Source: Lachnospiraceae bacterium C1.1 (lineage in GTDB: Bacteria; Bacillota; Clostridia; Lachnospirales; Lachnospiraceae). Taken from it: a DNA stretch of 64,000 bases. The notes beneath the pieces are model-generated. The model worked only from the letters and a program-made list of their open reading frames with translations. It was not told the origin of the DNA and did not search any database. A program made the position numbers and the translations under genes. Shown here one piece after another: positions 12,661-21,913 of the stretch (its first letter is position 1; each line of letters begins with the position of its first letter). The stretch lies in contig JAUISW010000001.1 in the NCBI GenBank assembly GCA_030434875.1, forward strand, positions 3,734,001-3,798,000, read 5' to 3'.

Positions 12661-12721
12661 AGGAACTGTCGATAAATAACATGTGCAATTGCGTAGGATA
12701 AGTTATTTATCGACAGTTCCT
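12661..12721. repeat. Perfect 20-bp inverted repeat upstream of the permease-kinase gene
   Basis: 12661-12680 (AGGAACTGTCGATAAATAAC) is the exact reverse complement of 12702-12721, with a 21-nt loop. It ends 25 nt before the ATG of the sensor gene, so in the transcript it would form a stable stem close to the ribosome binding site (GGGAAGAGG). It could be an operator, an RNA control element or a small palindromic insertion. Confidence 0.75.
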
Positions 12722-12746
12722 TAGTAGGTGGGAAGAGGCTGTAACT

Positions 12747-15662
12747 ATGGGAGAACCATTAACAGATTGTAAAAATGGGAAATATTTAACCCCGCTTAAC
12801 GTATGGGCACTGTCAATCGGGTGCGCGGTGGGATGGGGGGCTTTTGTCATGCCCGGAACCACCTTTCTCCCATTGGCAGGACCTGTTGGAACATCGTTCG
12901 GAATAGCTATAGGAGCATTTCTCATGCTCATTATAGGGCTTAATTACCATTACCTCATGATAAAGTATCCTGATGACGGAGGTACTTTTACTTATGCGGC
13001 ACGCGCATTTGGCTTTGACCATGGGATTTTAAGTGCCTGGTTTCTTATCCTTGTATATATTGCGATAATGTGGGCAAATGCCACGGCAGTAGTGCTCATT
13101 GCAAGAAATGTTTTGGGAAAGGTTTTTCAATCCGGATTTCATTATAAGGTTGAAGGCTATGACGTATTTGGCGCAGAGGTTGCGCTGACCCTTTTTGTGA
13201 TCATTTTTTTCGGGATCATATGTATGCTGAATAAAAGACTTGCAATTATGATTCAGACAGTCATGGCCCTTCTGCTTGTGGCAGGGGTGCTGATCTGTGC
13301 GGTGTCTGTATTGCTTGTCCATGGAGGGGTAAGTGAGCTGCCGCCGTCTTTTGCTGATTCCGGCAGAAACCGGATGCATCAGGTCTTAAGCATAGTAGTA
13401 TTGGCGCCATGGGCTTTTGCAGGTTTTGAGTCAATATCTAATTCAACTCATGAATTCAATTTTTCACTAAAAAAAATAATATGGGTCATGATGCCATCGC
13501 TCGTAGTGGCAGCACTCTGTTACATATCCCTGAATCTGGTCGCGGCTTCCCGGATCGCTCCCGGATTTACAGACAGGACGGATTATATCAACAATCTGGA
13601 CAGACTCGAAGGGTTTGAAGCCATACCTGTTTTTAATGCCGTGTATGACCGGATGGGACAGGGCGGAATAATAATCCTTTCGCTGGCAGTGGTGAGCGGC
13701 ATAATAACAGGGCTTATTGGAAATTATATAGCTGCAGGGCGGCTTATCTTTTCAATGGCGGAAAAGGGATTTCTGCCGGAATGGTTTCACTTTACCGATG
13801 ATAAGAATAATCCTGTAAACGTTTATAAATTCCTGATAATTATTTCACTGGCGGTTCCTTTTGCGGGACGGGTTGCTATCGGATGGATAATAGACATAAA
13901 TACGATAGGTGCCCTCATTGCATATGCCTATACTTCTGCGTCTGCGCTCAGGGAAGCCTGCATTGAAAAGAACAGGCTCATCAAGGCTACCGGTATCATA
14001 GGATTATCAGTGGCAGTTATCTTTTTCCTCTATTTCCTTATACCGAATATCTGGTCAGCAGCGGCGCTTTCTGCAGAATCATATCTGATACTGACCATAT
14101 GGAGTGTCCTGGGATTTGTATTTTTCAGGTATGTCCTGATACATGACAGGGAGAACAGGGTAGGAAAAAGTACCATGACATGGATAGTCCTCCTGTTCAT
14201 GATCCTTTTTGTGACGATGCTCTGGCTCAGACAGACTACGCTCGACAGCACGAAGCGCATACTCCATGACCTGAATGATTTCAACAGCATGGAGCTCAGG
14301 GAAAACGGCATCACTCCGGACAGGGAAGATATGGAGGAGACGTCAGCCTTTCTGCAGTCAAAAATGGATGAGGTAAACACGGATATGGTCCGTTCCAGCT
14401 GGGCTCAGATGGCGGTCATAGCTTTTGTGCTCGTAATAATGATAAGTGTATATAATTCCATCATCAGACGTGAAAAGGAGATGGAATACCAGAAGATAAA
14501 GGCAGAGGAGAGCAACAGGGCAAAAAGCATATTTTTGTCAAACATGAGTCATGATATCAGGACTCCGATGAATGCGATCATTGGTTACACCGCAATAGCA
14601 AAAAAAGATGATGCTGTTTCGGATAAAACACGTGATTATCTGGAAAAAATAGAGTCTTCGGGTAAACATCTGCTGGCACTGATAAATGACATACTGGATA
14701 TGAGCAGGATAGAAAACGGCAAAATGGAGCTTCTTCCCGAAAATACCGATATGTTTAAGCTCTTTGACGATGTAAGGGATATGTTTTCCAACCAGATGCA
14801 GAATAAAGGTCTGGATTACGGTGTTGATTACTCCGGAGTAAAAAACAGATACCTTATGTGTGATGCAAACCGCCTGAACAGGGTGCTCCTGAATCTCATA
14901 AGCAATGCTTACAAATTTACCCCAAAGGGAGGGAGTGTCTCGGTCATTATCTCTGAAAGAGGACAGGAAAATGACAGGGCTGACCTTCAGATGGTCGTAG
15001 CCGATACCGGAATGGGTATGAGTCCGGAGTTTCTTACAACGATATTTGAAGCATATACAAGGGAAAAGACGGTATCAAAAATTCAGGGAACAGGTCTCGG
15101 GATGTCCATCACCAAGAAAATTGTAGATATGATGGAGGGAGAAATAAAGGTTGAAAGTGAACCCGGAAAGGGAAGCCGCTTTATAATAAATCTCTCATTT
15201 CCAATAGCAGAAGCACCCGGGGAGGCAAATAAAGAGACAAAAACTGATCCTGCAGAGATAGATTTAAGCGGAATAAAAATACTGCTTGCAGATGATAATG
15301 AGATCAACCGCGAAATAGCAAAGCTTAATCTTGAATTTGAGGGATTTGAGCTGGAAACGGTGGAAAACGGACAGGACGCGTATGAAAGGATAGCTTCATC
15401 AGCTCCCGGAGATTTTGATGTGGTACTTATGGATGTGCAGATGCCTGTCATGAACGGTTATGAGGCAACCCGTGCCATACGTTCTCTTAAAGACAGAAAT
15501 ATTGCCGGGATTCCGATCCTTGCAGTCACTGCCAATGCCTTCGCGGAAGATATAGAGGCGGCTCAGGCTGCCGGAATGGACGGGCATTTAACAAAACCTA
15601 TCGACGTTGATAAGATCAAGGAAGAACTCGCAAGGGTTCTTAATAAGAAAAATGGAGTCTGA
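12747..15662 (+). CDS. Amino-acid-permease-like domain fused to a hybrid histidine kinase
   Basis: A 971-residue fusion. Residues 1-470 form about 12 membrane helices with APC-superfamily features: GCAVGWGAFVMPG (about 25-37) in place of the GxGIF..PG motif, and GGTFTYAARAFG (about 76-87). A further loop (about 495-560) and a last helix (about 552-572) precede a HisKA domain with SNMSHDIRTPMNAI (H about 602), a HATPase domain (GTGLGMSITKKIV) and a receiver domain with acceptor D about 895 (VLMDVQMPVMNGYEATR). No DNA-binding output is present. I infer substrate or transport-state sensing, as in CbrA, which uses an unrelated SSS-type transporter domain. The next hybrid kinase starts 4 nt downstream. 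Confidence 0.85.
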   Translation: MGEPLTDCKNGKYLTPLNVWALSIGCAVGWGAFVMPGTTFLPLAGPVGTSFGIAIGAFLMLIIGLNYHYLMIKYPDDGGTFTYAARAFGFDHGILSAWFLILVYIAIMWANATAVVLIARNVLGKVFQSGFHYKVEGYDVFGAEVALTLFVIIFFGIICMLNKRLAIMIQTVMALLLVAGVLICAVSVLLVHGGVSELPPSFADSGRNRMHQVLSIVVLAPWAFAGFESISNSTHEFNFSLKKIIWVMMPSLVVAALCYISLNLVAASRIAPGFTDRTDYINNLDRLEGFEAIPVFNAVYDRMGQGGIIILSLAVVSGIITGLIGNYIAAGRLIFSMAEKGFLPEWFHFTDDKNNPVNVYKFLIIISLAVPFAGRVAIGWIIDINTIGALIAYAYTSASALREACIEKNRLIKATGIIGLSVAVIFFLYFLIPNIWSAAALSAESYLILTIWSVLGFVFFRYVLIHDRENRVGKSTMTWIVLLFMILFVTMLWLRQTTLDSTKRILHDLNDFNSMELRENGITPDREDMEETSAFLQSKMDEVNTDMVRSSWAQMAVIAFVLVIMISVYNSIIRREKEMEYQKIKAEESNRAKSIFLSNMSHDIRTPMNAIIGYTAIAKKDDAVSDKTRDYLEKIESSGKHLLALINDILDMSRIENGKMELLPENTDMFKLFDDVRDMFSNQMQNKGLDYGVDYSGVKNRYLMCDANRLNRVLLNLISNAYKFTPKGGSVSVIISERGQENDRADLQMVVADTGMGMSPEFLTTIFEAYTREKTVSKIQGTGLGMSITKKIVDMMEGEIKVESEPGKGSRFIINLSFPIAEAPGEANKETKTDPAEIDLSGIKILLADDNEINREIAKLNLEFEGFELETVENGQDAYERIASSAPGDFDVVLMDVQMPVMNGYEATRAIRSLKDRNIAGIPILAVTANAFAEDIEAAQAAGMDGHLTKPIDVDKIKEELARVLNKKNGV

Positions 15663-15666
15663 TATT

Positions 15667-17754
15667 ATGAGTGATGAAAAACAGAAAGACTTTATGAACG
15701 GGGAGCGGCAGCTGTCGAAAGATGCGTTTATAGAGGAGAATTTCTTTCCTGTGGTGGAGTGGTTTTCAGAACAGATGCCTGGAGGATTTCTCATATACAG
15801 TGCTGATGATTCGGAGAAGATCATTTATATAAATAATTCTGCGCTGAAGCTTTTTGCGTGTGAAACAGTGGAGGAATTCAGGGAACTTACGGGATTTACC
15901 TTCAGTGGGCTTGTCTATCCCGAGGACAGGGATAGCGTCAGGGAAACGATCAAGGCACAGATCGCCGATAAAAGCAATAAAAACCTTGACTATGTCGAAT
16001 ACCGCATAGTGCGGAGGGATGGCTATATCCGCTGGGTAGAGGATTATGGACATTATGCAGAGCTTCCGGGATGCGGCAAGGTTTATTTTGTTTTCATTAA
16101 TGATATAACGCAGAAAAAGGAAAGTGATTTTGAAACGAGGCTTTCGCTGCAGGTAATACATGGACTGAGCCAGACATATTCCTGTATCTATCTGCTTAAT
16201 CTGACAAGCGGATTAATGAGGACATATTACGTACAGTCGGATTTTTTCAGCAATATATCCGAAGAGATAGGCATGATCGGAGGCAAGAGCAATCAGTGGC
16301 ACGAGGTAATGGACTGTTATGCCGATAAATACGTGATCGAAGAGGACCGCCAGAATTTCAGGAACAGCCTTCAGGATGATTACATAAGGAAAAAACTTGC
16401 TGAAGCTGAGAGCTATATAGTAAGCTTCCGCTGCCCTACTTATGACGGGGGAATTGTATATGTCAACATGGCGGTCAACCGTACCAACAGCGATGACAGC
16501 AATGAAAGGATAGTGCTTTCATTCAGGGATGTTACGGAGGAGACCATCAAGGCCCAGAAGGAGCTTTCCAAAAAGCTGATGACTGATATGGAGCTTGAAC
16601 GCCAGAGACACGAATTGGAAATAAAAAACCGCTTTCTATTTGGAATATCGCATGATATACGCACCCCGATGAATTCTGTCATGGGATTTACATCCCTTGC
16701 GATAAAGCATAAGGATGATCCTGAAAAATTAAATGAGTACCTGTCCAAAATAGATATTTCATCAAAACAGCTTCAGGAGCTGATAGACAGCCTGCTTGAA
16801 ATGAGCAGTCTGGAAAATGATGAGGTTGAGATCGTAAATGAAACATGCAGGATAGAGGATGAGCTCAAACTTGTAATCGAAGGTTTTGCTGCTGAGGCGG
16901 AAAACAAGAAGATCAGATTTGAGAGCAGCATCAGCCTGACAGATGAAAAGGCAATGACAGACCCCAAGCGTTTTCGCCAGATAATCAGAAATCTGCTGAA
17001 TAATGCCTTTAAGTTCACGCCGGAGGGAGGAACGGTCACCCTGACGGCTGAAGAGGGAGAAAGATCCACACAGGGGATTGCCCTGTACAGGTTCAGGATA
17101 ATTGATACGGGAGTTGGAATCTCAGAAGAGTTTATCGACAAAATTTATAACAGCTTTGAAAGGGAAAACAGCTCCACAAAAACGGGAAGCTTTGGGACGG
17201 GGCTTGGTCTTTCGATAGTAAAAAAGCTGGTCGATATCATGGGAGGAAGGATTGAGGTAAAGAGCCGGAAAAACGAAGGAACTGAGTTTTGCATCGAACT
17301 GCCCATGCAGGTTCCGGACAAGTCATGTACCGGGAAGAACGAGAATCTGTCTGGCTCCTTATCGGAACGCAGAAAAAAGCTCAGGGTTCTTCTGGTTGAA
17401 GACATAGAATTCAACCGTATGCTCGCGGAAACAGTTCTTGAGGATGCAGACTTCCTGGTCGAGTCCGTGGCTGACGGTTCAGATGCGGTGGAATCAATAA
17501 AAAATCATCCTGCTTATTATTATGACCTTGTGCTTATGGATATCCAGATGCCTGTAATGAATGGCTATGAGGCAACAAGGGCTATCAGGGCGATAAAAAG
17601 AGAAGATATCCCATGCCTTCCCATAATCGCCTTAAGCGCGAATTCAAGGGACGAAGACCGCAAGAGAAGCCTAAAAAGCGGGATGAACAGCCACATTTCC
17701 AAGCCCTTTGATGTGACGGAGCTACTGTCGATAATTAATAATTATACCAACTGA
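15667..17754 (+). CDS. PAS-containing hybrid histidine kinase
   Basis: A 695-residue soluble sensor kinase. Residues about 30-150 form a PAS domain (GGFLIYSADDSEKIIYINNSALKLF, then YIRWVEDYGHY) and a second PAS-like region lies at about 155-295. It has HisKA with FGISHDIRTPMNSVMGFTSL (H about 328), HATPase with GTGLGLSIVKKLVDIMGG and a receiver domain (VLMDIQMPVMNGYEATRAI, D about 624). No HPt or output domain is present. I chose the ATG at 15667 because GGAG lies 9 nt upstream; earlier in-frame starts fall inside the previous gene. Its kinase and receiver closely resemble those of the neighbour, suggesting a joint signalling unit. Confidence 0.88.
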   Translation: MSDEKQKDFMNGERQLSKDAFIEENFFPVVEWFSEQMPGGFLIYSADDSEKIIYINNSALKLFACETVEEFRELTGFTFSGLVYPEDRDSVRETIKAQIADKSNKNLDYVEYRIVRRDGYIRWVEDYGHYAELPGCGKVYFVFINDITQKKESDFETRLSLQVIHGLSQTYSCIYLLNLTSGLMRTYYVQSDFFSNISEEIGMIGGKSNQWHEVMDCYADKYVIEEDRQNFRNSLQDDYIRKKLAEAESYIVSFRCPTYDGGIVYVNMAVNRTNSDDSNERIVLSFRDVTEETIKAQKELSKKLMTDMELERQRHELEIKNRFLFGISHDIRTPMNSVMGFTSLAIKHKDDPEKLNEYLSKIDISSKQLQELIDSLLEMSSLENDEVEIVNETCRIEDELKLVIEGFAAEAENKKIRFESSISLTDEKAMTDPKRFRQIIRNLLNNAFKFTPEGGTVTLTAEEGERSTQGIALYRFRIIDTGVGISEEFIDKIYNSFERENSSTKTGSFGTGLGLSIVKKLVDIMGGRIEVKSRKNEGTEFCIELPMQVPDKSCTGKNENLSGSLSERRKKLRVLLVEDIEFNRMLAETVLEDADFLVESVADGSDAVESIKNHPAYYYDLVLMDIQMPVMNGYEATRAIRAIKREDIPCLPIIALSANSRDEDRKRSLKSGMNSHISKPFDVTELLSIINNYTN

Positions 17755-17796
17755 ATCAAGGCAGGGAACTGTATTTAAACATTTGAAATTACTGGA

Positions 17797-17833
17797 AAAT
17801 CGGGTAGAAGAATTTGATCTTCAACCCGATTTT
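17797..17833 (+). terminator. Terminator after the hybrid kinase pair
   Basis: 17797-17811 pairs with 17819-17833 (AAATCGGGT and ACCCGATTT at the base, one mismatch) and is followed by a T-run. It lies about 45 nt after the stop codon at 17754. Confidence 0.8.
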
Positions 17834-17869
17834 TTGCTATTTGTACCCAAAATGGTGTCCTGATGAATT

Positions 17870-18038
17870 GTAACAGCCAGGGGTTACTGTTCACACGCTT
17901 TCAGCGTGCTCCAGTAACGGGTTTTGCCATTTAAGATTGCCTACGGCAATGGGCAAAACCCAGTGTTCAGTCAGAGTTATTGTGGCATAACTGCGCAGCG
18001 GAGTGCGCAGTTTGCCTGTGAACAGTAACAGCCAGGGG
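17870..18038. repeat. Palindromic intergenic element with terminal repeats
   Basis: GTTACTGTTCAC at 17883-17894 is the exact reverse complement of 18018-18029, bounding 147 bp. The direct repeat GTAACAGCCAGGGG occurs at 17870-17883 and again at 18025-18038. Inside are further stems: a GGGTTTTGCC/GGCAAAACCC pair across about 17919-17961, and ACTGCGCAGC...GTGCGCAGT at about 17990-18012. No coding capacity is apparent. It fills most of the 376-nt gap before the AAA-ATPase gene. Confidence 0.65.
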
Positions 18039-18130
18039 ACTTGTAGTGTGAACAGAAACACCATATGTACCACTTGATCGTAAATTGTGATAAAATTTGA
18101 GAAGAGATGATTTTGGAGGGATTACCGTAT

Positions 18131-19816
18131 ATGAGAAAGGCAGTTGGACTCGGACATCAGGATTTCGAGGATATCATCAACGAAAAAATATTATATATAG
18201 ATAAGACGAAATTTATATCGGATTGGTGGAAATGTGGGGATAAGGTGACGCTTATAACCCGTCCGAGAAGGTTTGGAAAAACTCTCATGCTCAGTACGGT
18301 GAAGGAATTCTTTTCGGTCAGGCAGGAAAAGGCGAGGAAATTGTTCGAGGGGCTTGAGATAACGAAAGATGCCGGGCTGATGAAGGAATGCGGAAGCTGG
18401 CCGGTTCTTTTTGTGTCCTTTGCGAGTGTAAAAAGCAGTAAATATGAGGCAGCACTTGTACAGTTTAATCAGATTTTTACAGATATGGCATCAGAACTCA
18501 GATTTCTAAAAGATAGACTTGATGAAAAAGAAAGGAAATTTTATGATGCCATCTCTGATAACATGGACGCAAAGATGGCGATCAAATGCCTTCAAAGATA
18601 CTCATTATGGCTTAATAAGTATTATGGGAAAAAAGCCATAATATTAATCGATGAATACGATACGCCGATGCAGGAAGCCTATGTCAGCGGATATTGGGGG
18701 GAGATAACGGAATTCATGAGAAATCTCTTTAACTTAACCCTGAAAACAAACCCGTATCTGCATAAAGCATTGATGACCGGAATAACAAGGGTGAGCCGGG
18801 AATCGCTTTTTTCGGATTTAAACAACATAAAAATTGTGACGGGTTCTTCTGAAGAATATTCAGATTGTTTTGGCTTTACGGAAGAGGAGGTTTTTTCTTT
18901 GCTTGATGAATACGGCTACGGCAAAGATAAGGAAAAAGTCAGGCAATGGTATGACGGCTTTAAGTTTGGAAAGCATGATGATATTTATAATCCATGGTCG
19001 ATAATATCATTTCTACAGTCTGGTAAATATGAACCCTATTGGGCGAATACAAGCTCGAATTCACTTATTTCAAAGCTCGTCAGGGAGGGTGACGGTGAAA
19101 TAAAGAAGTCATTTGAAAAGCTTCTGAATGGTGAAATTATTAAAACACAAATAGATGAACAGCTTGTTTACGGGGAAATGTCTGCGAATGAAAAGTCTGT
19201 GTGGAGTCTGCTTCTCGCAAGCGGCTATTTGAAGGTTCTGCAGATAGATGGGACGGGAAGCCTTGCTGAGTACAGCGTATGTCTTACTAATTATGAGGTA
19301 AGGGACTGTTTTAACCTTATGGTCAACAGATGGTTTGAAAACGCAGGGGAAAACTACAGTTATTTTGTAAAGGCACTCCTGGAAGGAAATATAGATGATA
19401 TGACAGATACTCTTTCGGAAATTTGTGAGAGTATGATCAGTACATTTGACGGAAGCGGAAAGTCGGCACCGGAGAATTTTTATCATGGACTTGTAATCGG
19501 ACTGCTGGTTGAACTCAGGGGGCGTTACGAGGTAAAGTCAAATCGTGAAAGTGGGCTTGGCCGTTATGACGTGATGCTTAGACCAGAAGATAAAAATGAC
19601 AATGCGATAATCATAGAATTTAAGTCAAAACGGAGAAGTGAAAAGGGCAAGAGCCTTGATGAACTTGCCGACAAGGCTTTACAGCAGATCGAGGATAAGA
19701 AATATGAACTGGAACTTCTTGAGGCCGGTTATGATAAGAAAAGAATAAAGAAGTTTGCATTTGTATTTGAAGGAAAAGAACTGCTGATAAAAGAGCCTTC
19801 AGCGGCAGGGAAGTAA
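18131..19816 (+). CDS. AAA-ATPase-like / PD-(D/E)XK nuclease family protein
   Basis: A 561-residue protein of the family that joins an AAA-ATPase-like domain to a C-terminal PD-(D/E)XK nuclease-like domain (DUF1703). It opens with VGLGHQDFEDIINEKILYIDKT, has the P-loop RPRRFGKTLML (about 46-56) and a Walker B-like KAIILIDEYDTPM (about 177-189). The C-terminus carries GRYDVMLRPEDKNDNAIIIEFKSK, a D...ExK nuclease-type motif. Paralogues are abundant in gut Clostridia and Bacteroidetes and their role is unsettled. The ATG at 18131 has GGAGG 11 nt upstream. Confidence 0.88.
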   Translation: MRKAVGLGHQDFEDIINEKILYIDKTKFISDWWKCGDKVTLITRPRRFGKTLMLSTVKEFFSVRQEKARKLFEGLEITKDAGLMKECGSWPVLFVSFASVKSSKYEAALVQFNQIFTDMASELRFLKDRLDEKERKFYDAISDNMDAKMAIKCLQRYSLWLNKYYGKKAIILIDEYDTPMQEAYVSGYWGEITEFMRNLFNLTLKTNPYLHKALMTGITRVSRESLFSDLNNIKIVTGSSEEYSDCFGFTEEEVFSLLDEYGYGKDKEKVRQWYDGFKFGKHDDIYNPWSIISFLQSGKYEPYWANTSSNSLISKLVREGDGEIKKSFEKLLNGEIIKTQIDEQLVYGEMSANEKSVWSLLLASGYLKVLQIDGTGSLAEYSVCLTNYEVRDCFNLMVNRWFENAGENYSYFVKALLEGNIDDMTDTLSEICESMISTFDGSGKSAPENFYHGLVIGLLVELRGRYEVKSNRESGLGRYDVMLRPEDKNDNAIIIEFKSKRRSEKGKSLDELADKALQQIEDKKYELELLEAGYDKKRIKKFAFVFEGKELLIKEPSAAGK

Positions 19817-19854
19817 TGAATCATGTATAGATTAATTTAGTGGAGCTTGTGACA

Positions 19855-21363
19855 ATGGCAGATAAGACAAATGCAAATATAGGTTTTGAAAAGCAGCTTT
19901 GGGATGCTGCATGTGTGCTGTGGGGACATATCCCTGCAGCGGAATATAGGAAAGTGATCATTGGATTGATTTTCCTTAGATATATTTCTGCAGCTTTTGA
20001 AAAGAGATACCAGGAGCTTGTAGATGAAGGTGACGGATTTGAAGATGACATTGATGCATACACAATGGAAAATGTTTTCTTTGTTCCGGAAGAAGCAAGA
20101 TGGAGTACAATCGCAGCAGCAGCTCACACACCGGAAATTGGGACAGTGATCGATAATGCTATGCGAGCAATCGAAGCAGATAATAAAGTTCTTAAGAATG
20201 TATTACCTAAGAACTATGCAAGTCCGGATCTTGATAAGAGAGTTCTTGGCGAAGTTGTAGATATCTTTACTAATAATATTGATATGAGTGACACGGAGGC
20301 AAGTGAAGATTTGCTTGGTCGTACATATGAATATTGTATTGCTCAGTTTGCAGAAAAAGAAGGCGTAGGTGGTGGAGAATTCTATACACCATCAAGTGTA
20401 GTTAAGACACTTGTCTCTATTTTGAGACCTTTTGAAAACTGTCGTGTATATGATTGCTGCTGCGGCTCGGGCGGAATGTTTGTCCAGAGCGCAAAATTTA
20501 TTGAAGCTCATTCCGGCAACAGGGGATCTATCTCTGTATATGGTCAGGAAGCAAATGCAGATACATGGAAGATGGCAAAAATCAATATGGCTATCCGTGG
20601 TATTGATGCAGACTTCGGACCTTATCAGGCAGATACCTTTACAAATGATCTGCATCCAACGCTTAAGGCAGATTTCATTCTTGCTAATCCGCCATTTAAT
20701 TATCATCCATGGAATCAGGAAAAACTGACAGATGATGTCAGATGGAAATATGGATTACCACCGGCAGGAAATGCCAACTATGCATGGATTCAGCACATGA
20801 TTCATCATTTGGCACCTAATGGAAAGATTGGTTTGGTACTTGCGAATGGAGCTTTATCTACACAGACAAGTGGTGAAGGCGATATCAGAAAAAATATTAT
20901 TGAAGATGATCTGATCGAAGGTATTATTGCAATGCCTACTCAGTTATTCTATAGCGTTACTATTCCGGTAACGCTTTGGTTTATTTCTAAAAATAAACAG
21001 CAGAAGGGAAAAACTCTGTTTATTGATGCCAGAAATATGGGCCATATGGTTGATCGTAAGCATCGTGATTTTGATGATGAAGACATTCAGAAGCTTGCTG
21101 ATACATTTGAAGCTTTCCAGAATGGAACACTTGAAGATGTTAAAGGTTTCTGTAAGGTTGCAACCACAGAAGAGATTGCAAAACAGGATTATATTCTTAC
21201 TCCGGGCAGATATGTCGGTATTGAAGAGCAGGAAGATGACGGTGAGCCATTTGAAGAAAAAATGGGTAGATTAACATCTGAGCTTTCAGATTTATTTGCA
21301 AAATCTCATAAGCTTGAAGATGAGATAAGGAGAAAGCTGGGGGCTATTGGGTATGAAATCTGA
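19855..21363 (+). CDS. hsdM: Type I restriction-modification methyltransferase subunit
   Basis: A 502-residue adenine-N6 methyltransferase that forms an M2S complex with HsdS. An N-terminal helical domain (EKQLWDAACVLWGHIPAAEYRKVI) precedes the SAM-binding motif I DCCCGSGGMFVQ (about 203-214) and the catalytic NPPF (N about 278). EFYTPSSVVKTLVSIL marks the usual entry to the catalytic domain. Length is typical. The start at 19855 has GGAG 8 nt before it. It is the first gene of the restriction island, and its 3' end overlaps the first hsdS by 11 nt. The island reads AT-richer than the flanking regions, suggesting acquisition. Confidence 0.95.
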   Translation: MADKTNANIGFEKQLWDAACVLWGHIPAAEYRKVIIGLIFLRYISAAFEKRYQELVDEGDGFEDDIDAYTMENVFFVPEEARWSTIAAAAHTPEIGTVIDNAMRAIEADNKVLKNVLPKNYASPDLDKRVLGEVVDIFTNNIDMSDTEASEDLLGRTYEYCIAQFAEKEGVGGGEFYTPSSVVKTLVSILRPFENCRVYDCCCGSGGMFVQSAKFIEAHSGNRGSISVYGQEANADTWKMAKINMAIRGIDADFGPYQADTFTNDLHPTLKADFILANPPFNYHPWNQEKLTDDVRWKYGLPPAGNANYAWIQHMIHHLAPNGKIGLVLANGALSTQTSGEGDIRKNIIEDDLIEGIIAMPTQLFYSVTIPVTLWFISKNKQQKGKTLFIDARNMGHMVDRKHRDFDDEDIQKLADTFEAFQNGTLEDVKGFCKVATTEEIAKQDYILTPGRYVGIEEQEDDGEPFEEKMGRLTSELSDLFAKSHKLEDEIRRKLGAIGYEI

Positions 21364-21913
21364 TTGGAAAAAAAGAACATTAGAGGAAGTCTGTATGGTA
21401 ATTACAGATGGTGCACATAATAGTCCTAAGAGTGTTGAAGACGGGGAATTTATGGCATCAGTCAAAGATTTTACTACATATGGTTTAGATTTTTCGAATT
21501 GTCGAAAGATATCAAAAGAAGATTATATTAAGCTAGAAAGGCAGGGATGTGTGCCTGAAATAGGAGACCTTCTTGTAGGCAAGGATGGAGCTAGGTATTT
21601 TGAAGATATTATTATATATAAACAAAAGGAAAGACCTGCGTTACTTTCTTCGATAGCAATAATTCGACCAGATGCTGCTTTGATTACTCCAGAGTTTTTA
21701 TACTATACATTTAATAATCCTCTAGTGAAAAAAGATGTACGAGATAATTATGGATCAGGATCGGCAATTCCAAGAATTGTCTTAAAAGATTTTAAAAGAA
21801 TGTTAATTTCATTTCCTCCTTTAGACGTGCAGATGAAAATAACAGCGTTACTTGAAAGAATAGATAGTAAAATTCAGATTAATAATAGAATAAACGATAA
21901 TTTAGTGGCTTAA
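21353..21913 (+). CDS. hsdS: Type I specificity subunit, truncated to its first recognition half
   Basis: A 186-residue half-size HsdS: one target recognition domain (TRD1a, about residues 1-150) plus the start of the central conserved helix (MKITALLERIDSKIQINNRINDNL), then stop. A full HsdS is about 400 residues. The truncation coincides exactly with the 13-bp core at the left edge of the 704-bp inverted repeat; the missing second half sits immediately downstream on the opposite strand. Inversion of that segment at the core would restore a full-length frame. The ATG at 21353 overlaps hsdM. The M.S pairing with a half subunit may still be functional if it dimerises, but I regard this as the off position. 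Confidence 0.9.
   Translation: MKSDWKKRTLEEVCMVITDGAHNSPKSVEDGEFMASVKDFTTYGLDFSNCRKISKEDYIKLERQGCVPEIGDLLVGKDGARYFEDIIIYKQKERPALLSSIAIIRPDAALITPEFLYYTFNNPLVKKDVRDNYGSGSAIPRIVLKDFKRMLISFPPLDVQMKITALLERIDSKIQINNRINDNLVA
21892..21904 (+). other. Inversion core site 1
   Basis: AAACGATAATTTA. It lies within the codons for NDNL of the truncated hsdS. The same core occurs in inverted orientation at 22582-22594, directly at 25321-25333 and inverted at 26011-26023. It is the expected crossover sequence for the nearby tyrosine recombinase. Confidence 0.75.
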
